DNA from: Bacteroidetes bacterium 37-13 | Lineage (GTDB): Bacteria; Bacteroidota; Bacteroidia; Chitinophagales; LD1 | Direction: 5' to 3' | DNA: 64,000 nt | NCBI GenBank assembly: GCA_001897535.1 | Contig: MKTC01000006.1 | Coordinates: 1 to 64,000, forward strand | In this document: one piece after another, positions 53,848-61,322 of the stretch | Layout: each line of letters opens with the position of its first letter | Numbering within the stretch: position 1 is the first letter of the stretch | The notes under the pieces: generated by a model | Told to the model about the DNA's origin: nothing | Seen by the model: only the letters and a program-made list of their open reading frames with translations | Database searches by the model: none | Program-made: the position numbers and the translations under genes

Positions 53848-53863
53848 TTTGGCTAAAGCCAAA
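53848..53863. repeat. REP-like hairpin 2a (GGC-TAAA-GCC)
   Basis: TTTGGCT (53848-53854) and AGCCAAA (53857-53863), four bases after the RAYT copy 2 stop. The core recurs inverted in loop sequence at 54106 and 54149. Confidence 0.6.
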
Positions 53864-53883
53864 AATGATTTTGAATTTTGTTG

Positions 53884-53905
53884 GCCTCCATCTGAAGATG
53901 GAGGC
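53884..53905. repeat. 10-bp-stem hairpin seeding the tandem array
   Basis: GCCTCCATCT (53884-53893) pairs perfectly with AGATGGAGGC (53896-53905), loop GA. The right arm is the first part of the 15-bp unit that is then repeated. Confidence 0.7.
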
Positions 53906-54076
53906 AATTCAGATGGAGGCAATTCAGATGGAGGCAATTCAGATGGAGGCAATTCAGATGGAGGCAATTCAGATGGAGGCGATTCAGATGGAGGCAATTC
54001 AGATGGAGGCAATTCAAATGGAGGCAATTCAGATGAAGGCAATTCAAATGGAGGCAATTCAGATGAAGGCAATTCA
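53897..54076. repeat. 12 x 15-bp tandem repeat between hsdM-RAYT and hsdS
   Basis: Twelve head-to-tail units of GATGGAGGCAATTCA. Units 1-5, 7 and 8 are identical; unit 6 has one change, and units 9-12 carry one change each (AATGG or GATGA). There are no spacers. Because 15 is a multiple of three and the unit has no stop, all frames stay open, giving spurious frames on both strands (for example Asp-Gly-Gly-Asn-Ser repeats). I treat it as a non-coding minisatellite in the operon. Confidence 0.9.
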
Positions 54077-54097
54077 AAAGCAGGAGAACTTTTGAAT
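54072..54097. repeat. Hairpin at the end of the array
   Basis: ATTCAAAAG (54072-54080) pairs with CTTTTGAAT (54089-54097), loop of eight. Confidence 0.5.
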
Positions 54098-54098
54098 A

Positions 54099-54121
54099 GG
54101 AATGCGGCTTTAGCCCATTCC
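54099..54121. repeat. REP-like hairpin 2b
   Basis: GGAATG...CATTCC enclosing GGC-TTTA-GCC, with one bulged C at 54105. Same GGC/GCC core as hairpin 2a. Confidence 0.6.
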
Positions 54122-54146
54122 ATTAGAAAAAAATAAAAACAATAAA

Positions 54147-54160
54147 TTGGCTTTAGCCAA
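54147..54160. repeat. REP-like hairpin 2c
   Basis: TTGGCT and AGCCAA around TT, 15 bases before the hsdS ATG; the complement-loop version of hairpin 2a. Confidence 0.6.
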
Positions 54161-54175
54161 ATAAATTAAATATAA

Positions 54176-55516
54176 ATGAGTTGGAAGAAAGTAAAATTGG
54201 GGGAATTGTGTTTAATTGAAAAAGGAAATACAGGAATTCAAAAGGCAATAATAGGAGATTTCCCGTTGGTTGTTACAAGTGAAGAAAGAAAATCACACAA
54301 TGAATTTCAATTTGATGATGAAGCAGTTATCATTCCTTTGGTTTCTTCAACTGGACATGGACACAAAAGCCTAAAGAGAATTCACTTTCAAACTGGCAAG
54401 TTTGCAGTTGGCTCAATACTATGTGCTGTTATTCCAAAAGACAAAACTATTCTCAATGCAGAATATCTTTATCGTTATCTTGATTTAAATAGAGAAGACG
54501 AATTAGTTTCAAGAATGAAAGGCATGGCAAATGTTTCATTGCCAATTAAAGAAATTGCAAAAATTGAAATTCCTTTACCTCCGATTGAAGAACAAAGAAA
54601 ATTTGTTGAAGCTTATGCAGAATTAGAATGCAATAATGAAGACCTTTCCACCGAACTAACCCACCAACTCACTTTAGTAAAAAAACTCCGTCAGCAATTA
54701 TTGCAAGATGCGGTGCAAGGCAAATTGGTGGAGCAAAACCCAAAAGACGAACCAGCCAGTGAATTGCTCAAAAAAATAAAAGCAGAAAAGGAAAAACTGA
54801 TTGCTGAAAACCTGCCTGCCGGCAAGGCAGGGAAACTCAAAAAAGAAAAAGAACTTCCACCCATCAAACCCGAAGAAATTCCTTTTGAAATTCCTGAAAA
54901 TTGGGTGTGGTGTAGATTGGGGGAGATTATTCAATACACAGAAAATTTAGATATTCAAAAGCACCTTTCACCAGAAACAATTATTAACTACATTGATATT
55001 GATGCGATAGACAACAAAAATCAAGTTATTAGAGAAGTAAAACAAAAAACGGTTGGTGAATTATCAACCAGAGCAAGAAGAGTTTTAAAGAAAGGTTACA
55101 TAATGTATTCTACGGTAAGACCTTATTTAAAAAATATTGCAACAATTGATATTGAATTAGAAAATTTTATTGGGTCCACTGGATTCAATGTCTTTAAAAC
55201 AATTTTGGTTGATTCAAATTATGTTTTTAATTTTTTACTTACACCAAAATTGAATGATTATTTCAAAGAAATGATGGTTGGTTTTAATTCACCAAGTATT
55301 ACAAATGAGCAATTTGAACAAACATTATTTCCACTTCCACCATTAGAAGAACAAAATCGCATCGTTCAAAAATTAGACGAACTAATGCAGTATTGCAATG
55401 AGTTGGAAGCAAGCATCAAACAAAGTGAATCACAAAATGAAAAACTACTGCAACAGGTTTTGAGAGAGGCGTTGAGCCAGCCTCTCCCTATGGAATCCAA
55501 CGCTTATCAAAGTTAG
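54176..55516 (+). CDS. hsdS: Type I restriction enzyme specificity subunit
   Basis: A 446-residue protein with two target-recognition domains (about 1-150 and 235-395), each followed by a conserved helical spacer: LPPIEEQRKFVEAYAEL and LPPLEEQNRIVQKLDELMQY. It determines the DNA sequence methylated and cut by the HsdMR complex. Between the domains the linker contains LPAGKAG (213-219), encoded by a 21-base palindrome, a likely REP-type insertion. The last nine or so codons (to ESNAYQS) lie antisense within the end of menB, so its native tail was probably replaced on integration. Confidence 0.93.
   Translation: MSWKKVKLGELCLIEKGNTGIQKAIIGDFPLVVTSEERKSHNEFQFDDEAVIIPLVSSTGHGHKSLKRIHFQTGKFAVGSILCAVIPKDKTILNAEYLYRYLDLNREDELVSRMKGMANVSLPIKEIAKIEIPLPPIEEQRKFVEAYAELECNNEDLSTELTHQLTLVKKLRQQLLQDAVQGKLVEQNPKDEPASELLKKIKAEKEKLIAENLPAGKAGKLKKEKELPPIKPEEIPFEIPENWVWCRLGEIIQYTENLDIQKHLSPETIINYIDIDAIDNKNQVIREVKQKTVGELSTRARRVLKKGYIMYSTVRPYLKNIATIDIELENFIGSTGFNVFKTILVDSNYVFNFLLTPKLNDYFKEMMVGFNSPSITNEQFEQTLFPLPPLEEQNRIVQKLDELMQYCNELEASIKQSESQNEKLLQQVLREALSQPLPMESNAYQS
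54811..54831. repeat. Palindrome inserted in frame in hsdS linker
   Basis: CCTGCCT (54811-54817) and AGGCAGG (54825-54831) flank GCCGGCA. It is GC-rich in an AT-rich gene. Very similar CCTGCC...GGCAGG palindromes are scattered in many Bacteroidota genomes (memory, not searched). Confidence 0.65.
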
Positions 55517-56327
55517 GTTTTCTTTTCTCCAAAAAAGCATCGCGTCCTTCTTTGGCTTCATCGGTCATGTAAGCGAGCCGTGTAACTTCGCCCGCAAACA
55601 CTTGCTGCCCCACCATTCCATCATCGGTTAAGTTCATGGCAAATTTCAGCATTTTAATAGAAGTAGGCGATTTGGCTAAAATTTCTTGCGCCCATTCGTA
55701 AGCAGTATTTTCTAATTCCTCGTGTGGAATTACCGCGTTTACCATTCCCATTTCAAATGCTTCTTGTGCAGAATAATTTCTACCTAAAAAGAAAATTTCA
55801 CGCGCTTTTTTCTGCCCAACCATTTTGGCTAAATAAGCAGAACCATAACCGGCATCAAAGCTGGTAACATCTGCATCGGTTTGTTTAAAAATAGCATGTT
55901 CTTTACTTGCCAGAGTTAAATCGCAAACCACATGCAGCGAATGGCCGCCACCAACTGCCCAACCGTTTACCACACAAATTACAGCCTTAGGCATAAAGCG
56001 GATTAGGCGCTGCACTTCCAAAATATTTAAACGGTGGTAGCCGTCTTCGCCAACATAACCTTGCTTGCCTCTCGACCTTTGGTCGCCACCGCTGCAAAAA
56101 GCCCAAACGCCATCTTTGGGCGATGGACCTTCTGAAGAAAGCAGCACCACACCAATGGAAGTATCTTCGTGCGCATCTTTAAATGCATCTAAAAGTTCGG
56201 CAGTAGTTTTGGGGCGAAAAGCATTGCGCACTTCGGGACGATTGAAAGCAATTCGCGCTACGCCATTGCATTTTTTATAGGTAATATCAGAATACTCTTT
56301 TGCTGTTTTCCAGTTTATTGTGTTCAT
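55488..56327 (-). CDS. menB: 1,4-dihydroxy-2-naphthoyl-CoA synthase
   Basis: A 279-residue crotonase-fold enzyme of menaquinone synthesis that closes the second ring of O-succinylbenzoyl-CoA. Typical MenB segments are RPEVRNAFRPKTTAELLDA, FCSGGDQRSRGKQGY, VVNGWAVGGGHSLHVVCDLT and TDADVTSFDAGYGSAYLAKM. The C-terminus KRKPNFDKRWIP is normal, so the 29-bp overlap with hsdS is explained by hsdS running into it. An IS5-family element lies about 115 bp upstream of the ATG. Confidence 0.96.
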   Translation of the reverse strand: MNTINWKTAKEYSDITYKKCNGVARIAFNRPEVRNAFRPKTTAELLDAFKDAHEDTSIGVVLLSSEGPSPKDGVWAFCSGGDQRSRGKQGYVGEDGYHRLNILEVQRLIRFMPKAVICVVNGWAVGGGHSLHVVCDLTLASKEHAIFKQTDADVTSFDAGYGSAYLAKMVGQKKAREIFFLGRNYSAQEAFEMGMVNAVIPHEELENTAYEWAQEILAKSPTSIKMLKFAMNLTDDGMVGQQVFAGEVTRLAYMTDEAKEGRDAFLEKRKPNFDKRWIP

Positions 56328-56443
56328 TATTTAATTGTTTTAAAGAATAGAAATAAGCTACGCGGCAAATATCTTTAAAGTTTTAATTACAGCAATTTTG
56401 AATTAAAGATTTAATACTAATATTATTAAAGTAATCTTATCTA

Positions 56444-56462
56444 TGAAGTTGTTTAAACTTTT
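56444..56462 (+). repeat. Left terminal inverted repeat of IS
   Basis: 19 bases that match the right end exactly in inverse orientation; contains GTTTAAAC. Confidence 0.9.
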
Positions 56463-56495
56463 ATACTCCTAACAATTAGAGTCTTTAAAAAGCGG

Positions 56496-56520
56496 GATAG
56501 GATAGGATAGGATAGGATAG
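56496..56520 (+). repeat. 5 x GATAG pentanucleotide repeat in IS leader
   Basis: Five perfect units, no spacer. Possible slippage site; the region can fold with 56540-56545. Confidence 0.85.
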
Positions 56521-56596
56521 AAAAAAATAAGCTACCTACCCCGCTAAAAATGATAATACTAATCGAACTTAAAGTAAAAAAGAGATTATTCCGAAT

Positions 56597-57365
56597 TTGC
56601 CCAAAGCAAAGCGAGGATACAGCAGTAAAGTTCCGATGCATTGCATCATAACTGCGATTCTATATAAGCTAAAGACTGGAATACAGTGGCGATTATTACC
56701 TATAAAAGAATTTTTTTCTGCCCATGAATACAGCTGGAATAGCGTGTATCATCATTATCAAAAATGGAGCAAAGCAGGAGTATGGGAGCAAATTTGAACA
56801 AAATTGTTAGACCCCCACCGTGCAGATATTGATATGTCTTCTGTGCAGTTAGACCGTAGTCATACACCCGTCAAAAGAGGTGGAATGCAAGTAGGTTATC
56901 AAGGGCAAAAAAAGACCAAAACAAGTAATTTGCTATTCCTTACAGATAATCGGGGCTTACCACTTGCATGTAGCAATGTAATAGCAGAACAACACAATGA
57001 TGCCTATAAACTGGAAGCATACATGATACAAATTTTATCACAACTCAAAAACGCAAATCTTAATCACAGGGGCTTATTTTTTAAATGCAGATGCAGGCTT
57101 TGATACTGAATCTTTCAAAACTTATTGTAGAGAGCAAGAAATAATACCCAATATTTATGGCAATCCGAGAAATGGAAATATAGAGCCCCAAAATCATGAA
57201 TCTATTTTTGATAGGCTTCTCTACAAGTGCAGATATGTAATTGAAAGAACCAATGCTTGGTTAGATGCTTTTAAAACTCTTTTAGTGAGATTTGAAACCA
57301 ATGATAAACATTGGAGGTCTTGGCATTTTATTGCCTTTATCATAATTTTGTTGAGAAAAGTTTAA
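56597..57365 (+). pseudogene. IS5-family transposase, broken by a nonsense codon and a frameshift
   Basis: The product reads PKAKRGYSSKVPMHC and LKTGIQWRLLPIKEF (DUF4096-type N-terminal part), then TGA at 56795-56797 stands where IS5 relatives usually have Trp (WEQI-stop-TKLLDPHRADID). The DDE half follows in the same frame (VQLDRSHTPVKRGG) up to 57103. Homology continues one frame over from about 57066 (TGAYFLNADAGFDTE, then YVIERTNAWLDAFKTLL) to TAA 57363-57365, inside the right terminal repeat. The first codons upstream are also out of frame. Some IS5 members use programmed frameshifting, but an internal stop plus loss of the start makes a dead copy more likely. Confidence 0.85.
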
Positions 57366-57374
57366 ACAACTTCA
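57356..57374 (-). repeat. Right terminal inverted repeat of IS
   Basis: Exact inverse of 56444-56462; overlaps the transposase stop codon. Confidence 0.9.
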
Positions 57375-57414
57375 ATAATTATACCTACTTATTGCCTTTA
57401 AGAATTAAATACAC

Positions 57415-58551
57415 ATGAAAAAACTATTCATTACAATAACATGCTTATTGTTCCTGTTTCCAGCTATGCTCTTTGCAGGCTTTGAAACCAAATCTTTTAA
57501 TTTTGACGGAAACAACAGAGAGTATCGGGTTTTTATTCCAAACAGTTTTTCTCCTTCCAATTCTTATTCATTAGTTATAGGCATACACGGCTTGGGAGAT
57601 AATATGACCGCCTTTTCCAACGCTTTCGGAGAGTTTCATGATATTGCCGATACTGCAAATATCATTTTTGCTTATCCGCAGGGAATGTCTAACCCAATAG
57701 GAAATGGATGGAATGCAGGAGCCGGCACGTTGGGCATATATCCGAGCGTTGGTATAAATGATGTAGGATTTATCAATGCGCTTGTTGATACCATGCAGGC
57801 TAATTACCCGATAGTTGTTGCTCAAACTTATCTGTTCGGTTTTTCAAACGGAGGGTTTATGGTGCAGCGCATTGCTTGCGAAGATAACGGCAGGTTTGCG
57901 GCAATCGCTTCACTTGCCGGAACTTTAGGCAATCAGATAACTACTTGTAATCCTGCAAGAAAATTACCGATATTACATTTTCACGGTACTGCCGATGTGA
58001 ATGTTGGTTACAACAGCACTCCGTTTGGTATCAATGTTGATTCGTTGATACACCTTTGGGCAATAAACAATTCGTGCGATGCCGTGCCGAATATGACTCC
58101 CGTGCCCGACACAAAGGCAGATGGATTTACCGTAGAGCATTATCAATATACAGGCTGCACCAACCGTCTCGAACTTTTTAAAATTTACGATGCTGCACAT
58201 ATTCTGTTGCGCAAAAGTGCTAATGATATTGGGTATTCAGAAGAAATGTGGAAGTTCTTTCGTCCGCATACAATTTCTACAGGAGTAAATGAAATAACCT
58301 CAAATTCTAAGGTTGAAACATATCCAATTCCCGCAAAAGATATTGTAAATATCCAATTGCAGAGCATCCCAAATTATCAGAAACTACAAGTAAGTGTTTT
58401 TGATTTTATGGGAAAACAAATTGCACAACTTTTCGGCAATAATTCAGGCTCATATAGTTTAGATTGCAGCAATTTATCGAATGGTGTTTATCTGATAAAA
58501 GCAACCAACGGAAGTAATTCATACAGTTCAAAATTTACGGTAAAACGGTAG
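57415..58551 (+). CDS. Secreted esterase (PHB-depolymerase/LpqC-like) with T9SS type A domain
   Basis: A 378-residue protein with a signal peptide cut near FAG (residue 21). The alpha/beta-hydrolase domain (about 22-290) has oxyanion-region GIHGLGDN, nucleophile Ser144 in FGFSNGGFMV, Asp194 in HFHGTADVNV and His262 in YDAAHILLR. This fits the esterase/feruloyl-esterase/poly-hydroxybutyrate depolymerase group. The last 75 residues are a type A sorting domain (TYPIPAKDIVNIQ, FDFMGKQIAQL, LSNGVYLIKAT). The expected role is extracellular ester cleavage. It starts just after the IS right end. Confidence 0.9.
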   Translation: MKKLFITITCLLFLFPAMLFAGFETKSFNFDGNNREYRVFIPNSFSPSNSYSLVIGIHGLGDNMTAFSNAFGEFHDIADTANIIFAYPQGMSNPIGNGWNAGAGTLGIYPSVGINDVGFINALVDTMQANYPIVVAQTYLFGFSNGGFMVQRIACEDNGRFAAIASLAGTLGNQITTCNPARKLPILHFHGTADVNVGYNSTPFGINVDSLIHLWAINNSCDAVPNMTPVPDTKADGFTVEHYQYTGCTNRLELFKIYDAAHILLRKSANDIGYSEEMWKFFRPHTISTGVNEITSNSKVETYPIPAKDIVNIQLQSIPNYQKLQVSVFDFMGKQIAQLFGNNSGSYSLDCSNLSNGVYLIKATNGSNSYSSKFTVKR

Positions 58552-58571
58552 CTTTTTTTTACATTTATCGT

Positions 58572-59420
58572 ATGGAAACATTCAAACATCAAGACTTAGA
58601 CATCAAGTATATCAGGGAAGGAAAAGGTGAACCGATTATCTTTCTGCACAACGGTGGCACTTCGCATGTTATTTGGAAAGATGTGGCGGCACAGCTTTCG
58701 GGCTCGTATGAAATTTTTGCACTCGATTTGCTTGGATATGGAGCATCTTCAAAGCCAGGTAACGAATATCCGCTTGATAAACATCTTGATATTCTTTCCG
58801 CTTTTATCAAACATCATCAACTTGAAAATATCATATTAGTTGGCAACTGCATGGGCAGCGCCATGTCGCTTGCTTACGCCATGCGACAGCCTGCGGGCAT
58901 CCGCGCATTGGTGTTGGTAAATCTGCTTACGTTCAACACGTTCACAGCCGGACAGTTGGGCTGGTCGCTTAGGTTAAGAAAATCTGCACCCGGTGTTTCA
59001 CAAACCATAAATAATTGGTTGGGCGGTTTTCGTTTAAATCGTTTTATCAGCGAGCAGTCGTTGCGCATGCAATTCGGTTCCATCGGGCAGAAAAAGAATT
59101 TGGAAAAAACAGAAGATTTGTGCGCCTGTTTTACCGCAAACGGACAAATGAAATCGTTGCTGCTTACGCTTGATGATTTGGTAAACTATGATGTATTTGA
59201 CCGCTTCACTCCTCCGGCAGATTTTCCTCCTATATGCACTATTTGGGGGCTTGAAAATAAAATCCTTTCGGCAAAAGCGGGGCGCAAGCTGAACGCCACA
59301 TTGCACCCTCAGCGCGAAGAATGGATTGAAGGAGGCGGTCATTTGGTGATGCTTGAAACGCCCGAAAAAATCGCAACGGTTATCCGCGAATTTATTGGCG
59401 CAAAAGAAGTGGCAGCATGA
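58572..59420 (+). CDS. Alpha/beta hydrolase with Cys at the nucleophile position
   Basis: A 282-residue cytoplasmic alpha/beta-fold protein. The oxyanion strand is IIFLHNGGTSHVIW. The nucleophile elbow reads VGNCMGSAMS, so Cys93 replaces the usual Ser (DNA codon TGC). The catalytic His is in GGGHLVMLETPE (about 257), and an acidic residue (Glu in IWGLENKIL) precedes it. The stop overlaps the start of the OleC-like ligase gene by four bases. The arrangement resembles OleB-OleC of long-chain olefin synthesis, but OleB uses Asp. Function is inferred to be coupled to the ligase, perhaps opening a beta-lactone or thioester. Confidence 0.82.
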   Translation: METFKHQDLDIKYIREGKGEPIIFLHNGGTSHVIWKDVAAQLSGSYEIFALDLLGYGASSKPGNEYPLDKHLDILSAFIKHHQLENIILVGNCMGSAMSLAYAMRQPAGIRALVLVNLLTFNTFTAGQLGWSLRLRKSAPGVSQTINNWLGGFRLNRFISEQSLRMQFGSIGQKKNLEKTEDLCACFTANGQMKSLLLTLDDLVNYDVFDRFTPPADFPPICTIWGLENKILSAKAGRKLNATLHPQREEWIEGGGHLVMLETPEKIATVIREFIGAKEVAA

Positions 59421-61093
59421 AGTTTTTAAAAGAAGATATTTTTAATCTTGCAGAAACGGTTCGTGAGGTTGCAGCAAAATATCCTGAACGTATAGCGGTG
59501 ATTGAGCCGGATGGTTTTGCTACCAACAGCAAAAGAAAATACAAACATTTTACTTACGCGCAACTTACAAAAGATGCCGAATCGCTTGCGCCCGGATTGC
59601 GCGAATTGGGCATTAACGAAGGCACACGAATAGTTTGTATGACCCCGCCAAGCTACGAGGCTTGCGTAGTAGGTTTGGGGTTGCAGCGTGTAGGCGCATT
59701 TACTTTATGGATTGACCCTTCGGTGGGCTATCTGAATGTTGCCGAGCGGTTGAGCCGCATTAAACCCGAAGCCTTTGTGGGTATTCCTGCTGCTTTTTTG
59801 GGGCGCACGATTTTTGGATGGGGTGCACGATTTTCTAAAAAATCCATCGTTATCAATGGTTTTTTTCCAGGCGCAAAAACACTTGCCTCGCTTTATCGCA
59901 ATGCCCCTGACAAGCCTGAAAAACCTAATGTTTCACCTGATGCCCCATGCACAGTGCTTTACACCACAGGAAGTACTGGCCCCGCAAAGCCCGCGCTTTA
60001 TCTGCATCGCAATTATGTGAATGTGTATCGCATTTCGCATAAAAGCTGGCGGTTCGACCCTGAAAATAATCCTCCAGTAGACATGGCGATTTTCCCCGCA
60101 TTCTTTTTTATTGCCATTAGTGCAGGTGGAACGATGGTGGTGCCGCCAATAAAATTTCCGAGAGAAACTCCTGCTAAGACAAAGTCCAAAGCATTACTAG
60201 AAGTGATTAACGATTGCGCTGTGCAATCGTGCTTTGCTTCGCCTGTTTTGCTCGAAAACATGGCTCGTTATGCTGTGAAAAACGGCATTAAAACGCCAAC
60301 ACTTACACGAGTTATTGGTGGTGGCGCACCAATTTTTGCAAGCGTAAAACATGCGTTGTTGGAGATGATGGGCAAAGACGGACAAGTATTTGCCAACTAC
60401 GGAGCTACCGAGGCTTTGCCTTCTACAGAAATGGGAGCGCAAGAAGCACTGGAAGAAACATTTCCGCTTACCGATAAAGGTGCAGGAATTTGCGTGGGTC
60501 GTCCATTTGAAGGTGTGGAAGTGCGCATTGTGCGTATTGTAGATGGCATCATTAATTCGATTGAAGAAACGAAACAACTTGCAGATGGAGAAATAGGTGA
60601 AATAATAGTGCGGGGCAAACATATAAGCCCGATGTATTATCTCGATGATGAAAGTACGCGCAAAAACAAAGTGCCCGATACAAACGGACAGTGGCATCGG
60701 CTTGGCGATAGCGGTTACATAGATGATAAAGGAAGAATTTGGACTTGCGGTCGTGTAGGGCAACGAGTAAAATCGAAAGATGGAGATGTGTTTCCTTTAC
60801 TTGTAGAACCCATTTTCGATGCACATCCGCAAGTTCACCGAAGTGGTTTGGTAGGCGTTACAATGAACGGTAACATAAAGCCTGTTATTTGTGTACAACT
60901 GAAACTGGGGCATAGCGGCTCACAAAAAGATATTCGTAAACAACTACTCGAATTGGCAGCACAACATTCCATAACAAGTATTGTGAAGCATATCCTTTTT
61001 ATAAAAAAACTACCCGTTGACCCTCGCCACAACTCAAAAATAGAACGACCTGCTTTGGAAAAATGGGCGACAAGAAAATTAGGAAGTGCATAA
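59417..61093 (+). CDS. OleC-like AMP-forming ligase / beta-lactone synthetase-like
   Basis: A 558-residue ANL-superfamily enzyme. The P-loop is LYTTGSTGPAKPALYLHR (about 175-192). A5-type motif is FANYGATEALPSTEMG, the hinge region YIDDKGRIWTCGRVGQRV, and the C-terminal Lys is in RHNSKIERPALEKW. GAGICVGRPFEGVEVRI and the short, HR-containing P-loop end resemble OleC, which makes beta-lactones from beta-hydroxy acids, and the related fatty-acid-CoA-ligase family. It overlaps the hydrolase by four bases. No oleA/oleD homologue is adjacent, so the pathway is open. By eye the DNA is richer in G and C than its neighbours. Confidence 0.83.
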   Translation: MKFLKEDIFNLAETVREVAAKYPERIAVIEPDGFATNSKRKYKHFTYAQLTKDAESLAPGLRELGINEGTRIVCMTPPSYEACVVGLGLQRVGAFTLWIDPSVGYLNVAERLSRIKPEAFVGIPAAFLGRTIFGWGARFSKKSIVINGFFPGAKTLASLYRNAPDKPEKPNVSPDAPCTVLYTTGSTGPAKPALYLHRNYVNVYRISHKSWRFDPENNPPVDMAIFPAFFFIAISAGGTMVVPPIKFPRETPAKTKSKALLEVINDCAVQSCFASPVLLENMARYAVKNGIKTPTLTRVIGGGAPIFASVKHALLEMMGKDGQVFANYGATEALPSTEMGAQEALEETFPLTDKGAGICVGRPFEGVEVRIVRIVDGIINSIEETKQLADGEIGEIIVRGKHISPMYYLDDESTRKNKVPDTNGQWHRLGDSGYIDDKGRIWTCGRVGQRVKSKDGDVFPLLVEPIFDAHPQVHRSGLVGVTMNGNIKPVICVQLKLGHSGSQKDIRKQLLELAAQHSITSIVKHILFIKKLPVDPRHNSKIERPALEKWATRKLGSA

Positions 61094-61322
61094 GGCTTTT
61101 CTAGTCGGATGAAAGAGCGAGGCTCGAAGGCGGAAAAGGGATATTCTCAGGTTGTAAAAAGGGGGTAAGTTATTGAAAACAATACACTGTTTGACGGGGC
61201 TGGCAAAATAGTTATTAAACTCAGCAGGTAAGTTGTTTCTTTACCGAAACAATTTTAAAGTTTACGCTTGATGAGTTTTCTTTTGGGATTGAAACTGCTT
61301 TATTTATTACTATTTTTAATGT
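61094..61322. other. 229-bp intergenic spacer
   Basis: Between the ligase and a small membrane protein. A weak TGTTTC/GAAACA hairpin occurs near 61227-61244. No terminator with T-run, gene or repeat is otherwise evident. Confidence 0.4.

Larger units (their letters stand above)
56444..57374 (+). mobile_element. Degenerate IS5-family insertion sequence, 931 bp
   Basis: Bounded by perfect 19-bp terminal inverted repeats: TGAAGTTGTTTAAACTTTT (56444-56462) and its complement at 57356-57374. Inside is a broken DDE transposase. No clear target-site duplication is seen at the flanks. Between the left end and the gene are five GATAG units and an imperfect stem (AGCGGG...CCCGCT, 56491-56545), which could block incoming transcription. 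Confidence 0.85.

Noticed and set aside
53897-54076. CRISPR-like array
   Set aside because: Units are 15 bp and contiguous with no spacers, and there are no cas genes.
53729-54136. Open frame giving a Asp-Gly-Gly-Asn-Ser repeat protein, with other repeat frames on both strands at 53841-54095 and 53853-54077
   Set aside because: The frames exist only because the 15-bp unit lacks stops; the first one overlaps RAYT copy 2 in another frame and has no homologous part.
60197-60763. 188-residue antisense open frame within the OleC-like gene
   Set aside because: No domain, Cys/Phe/His-rich composition, fully covered by a clear gene on the other strand.
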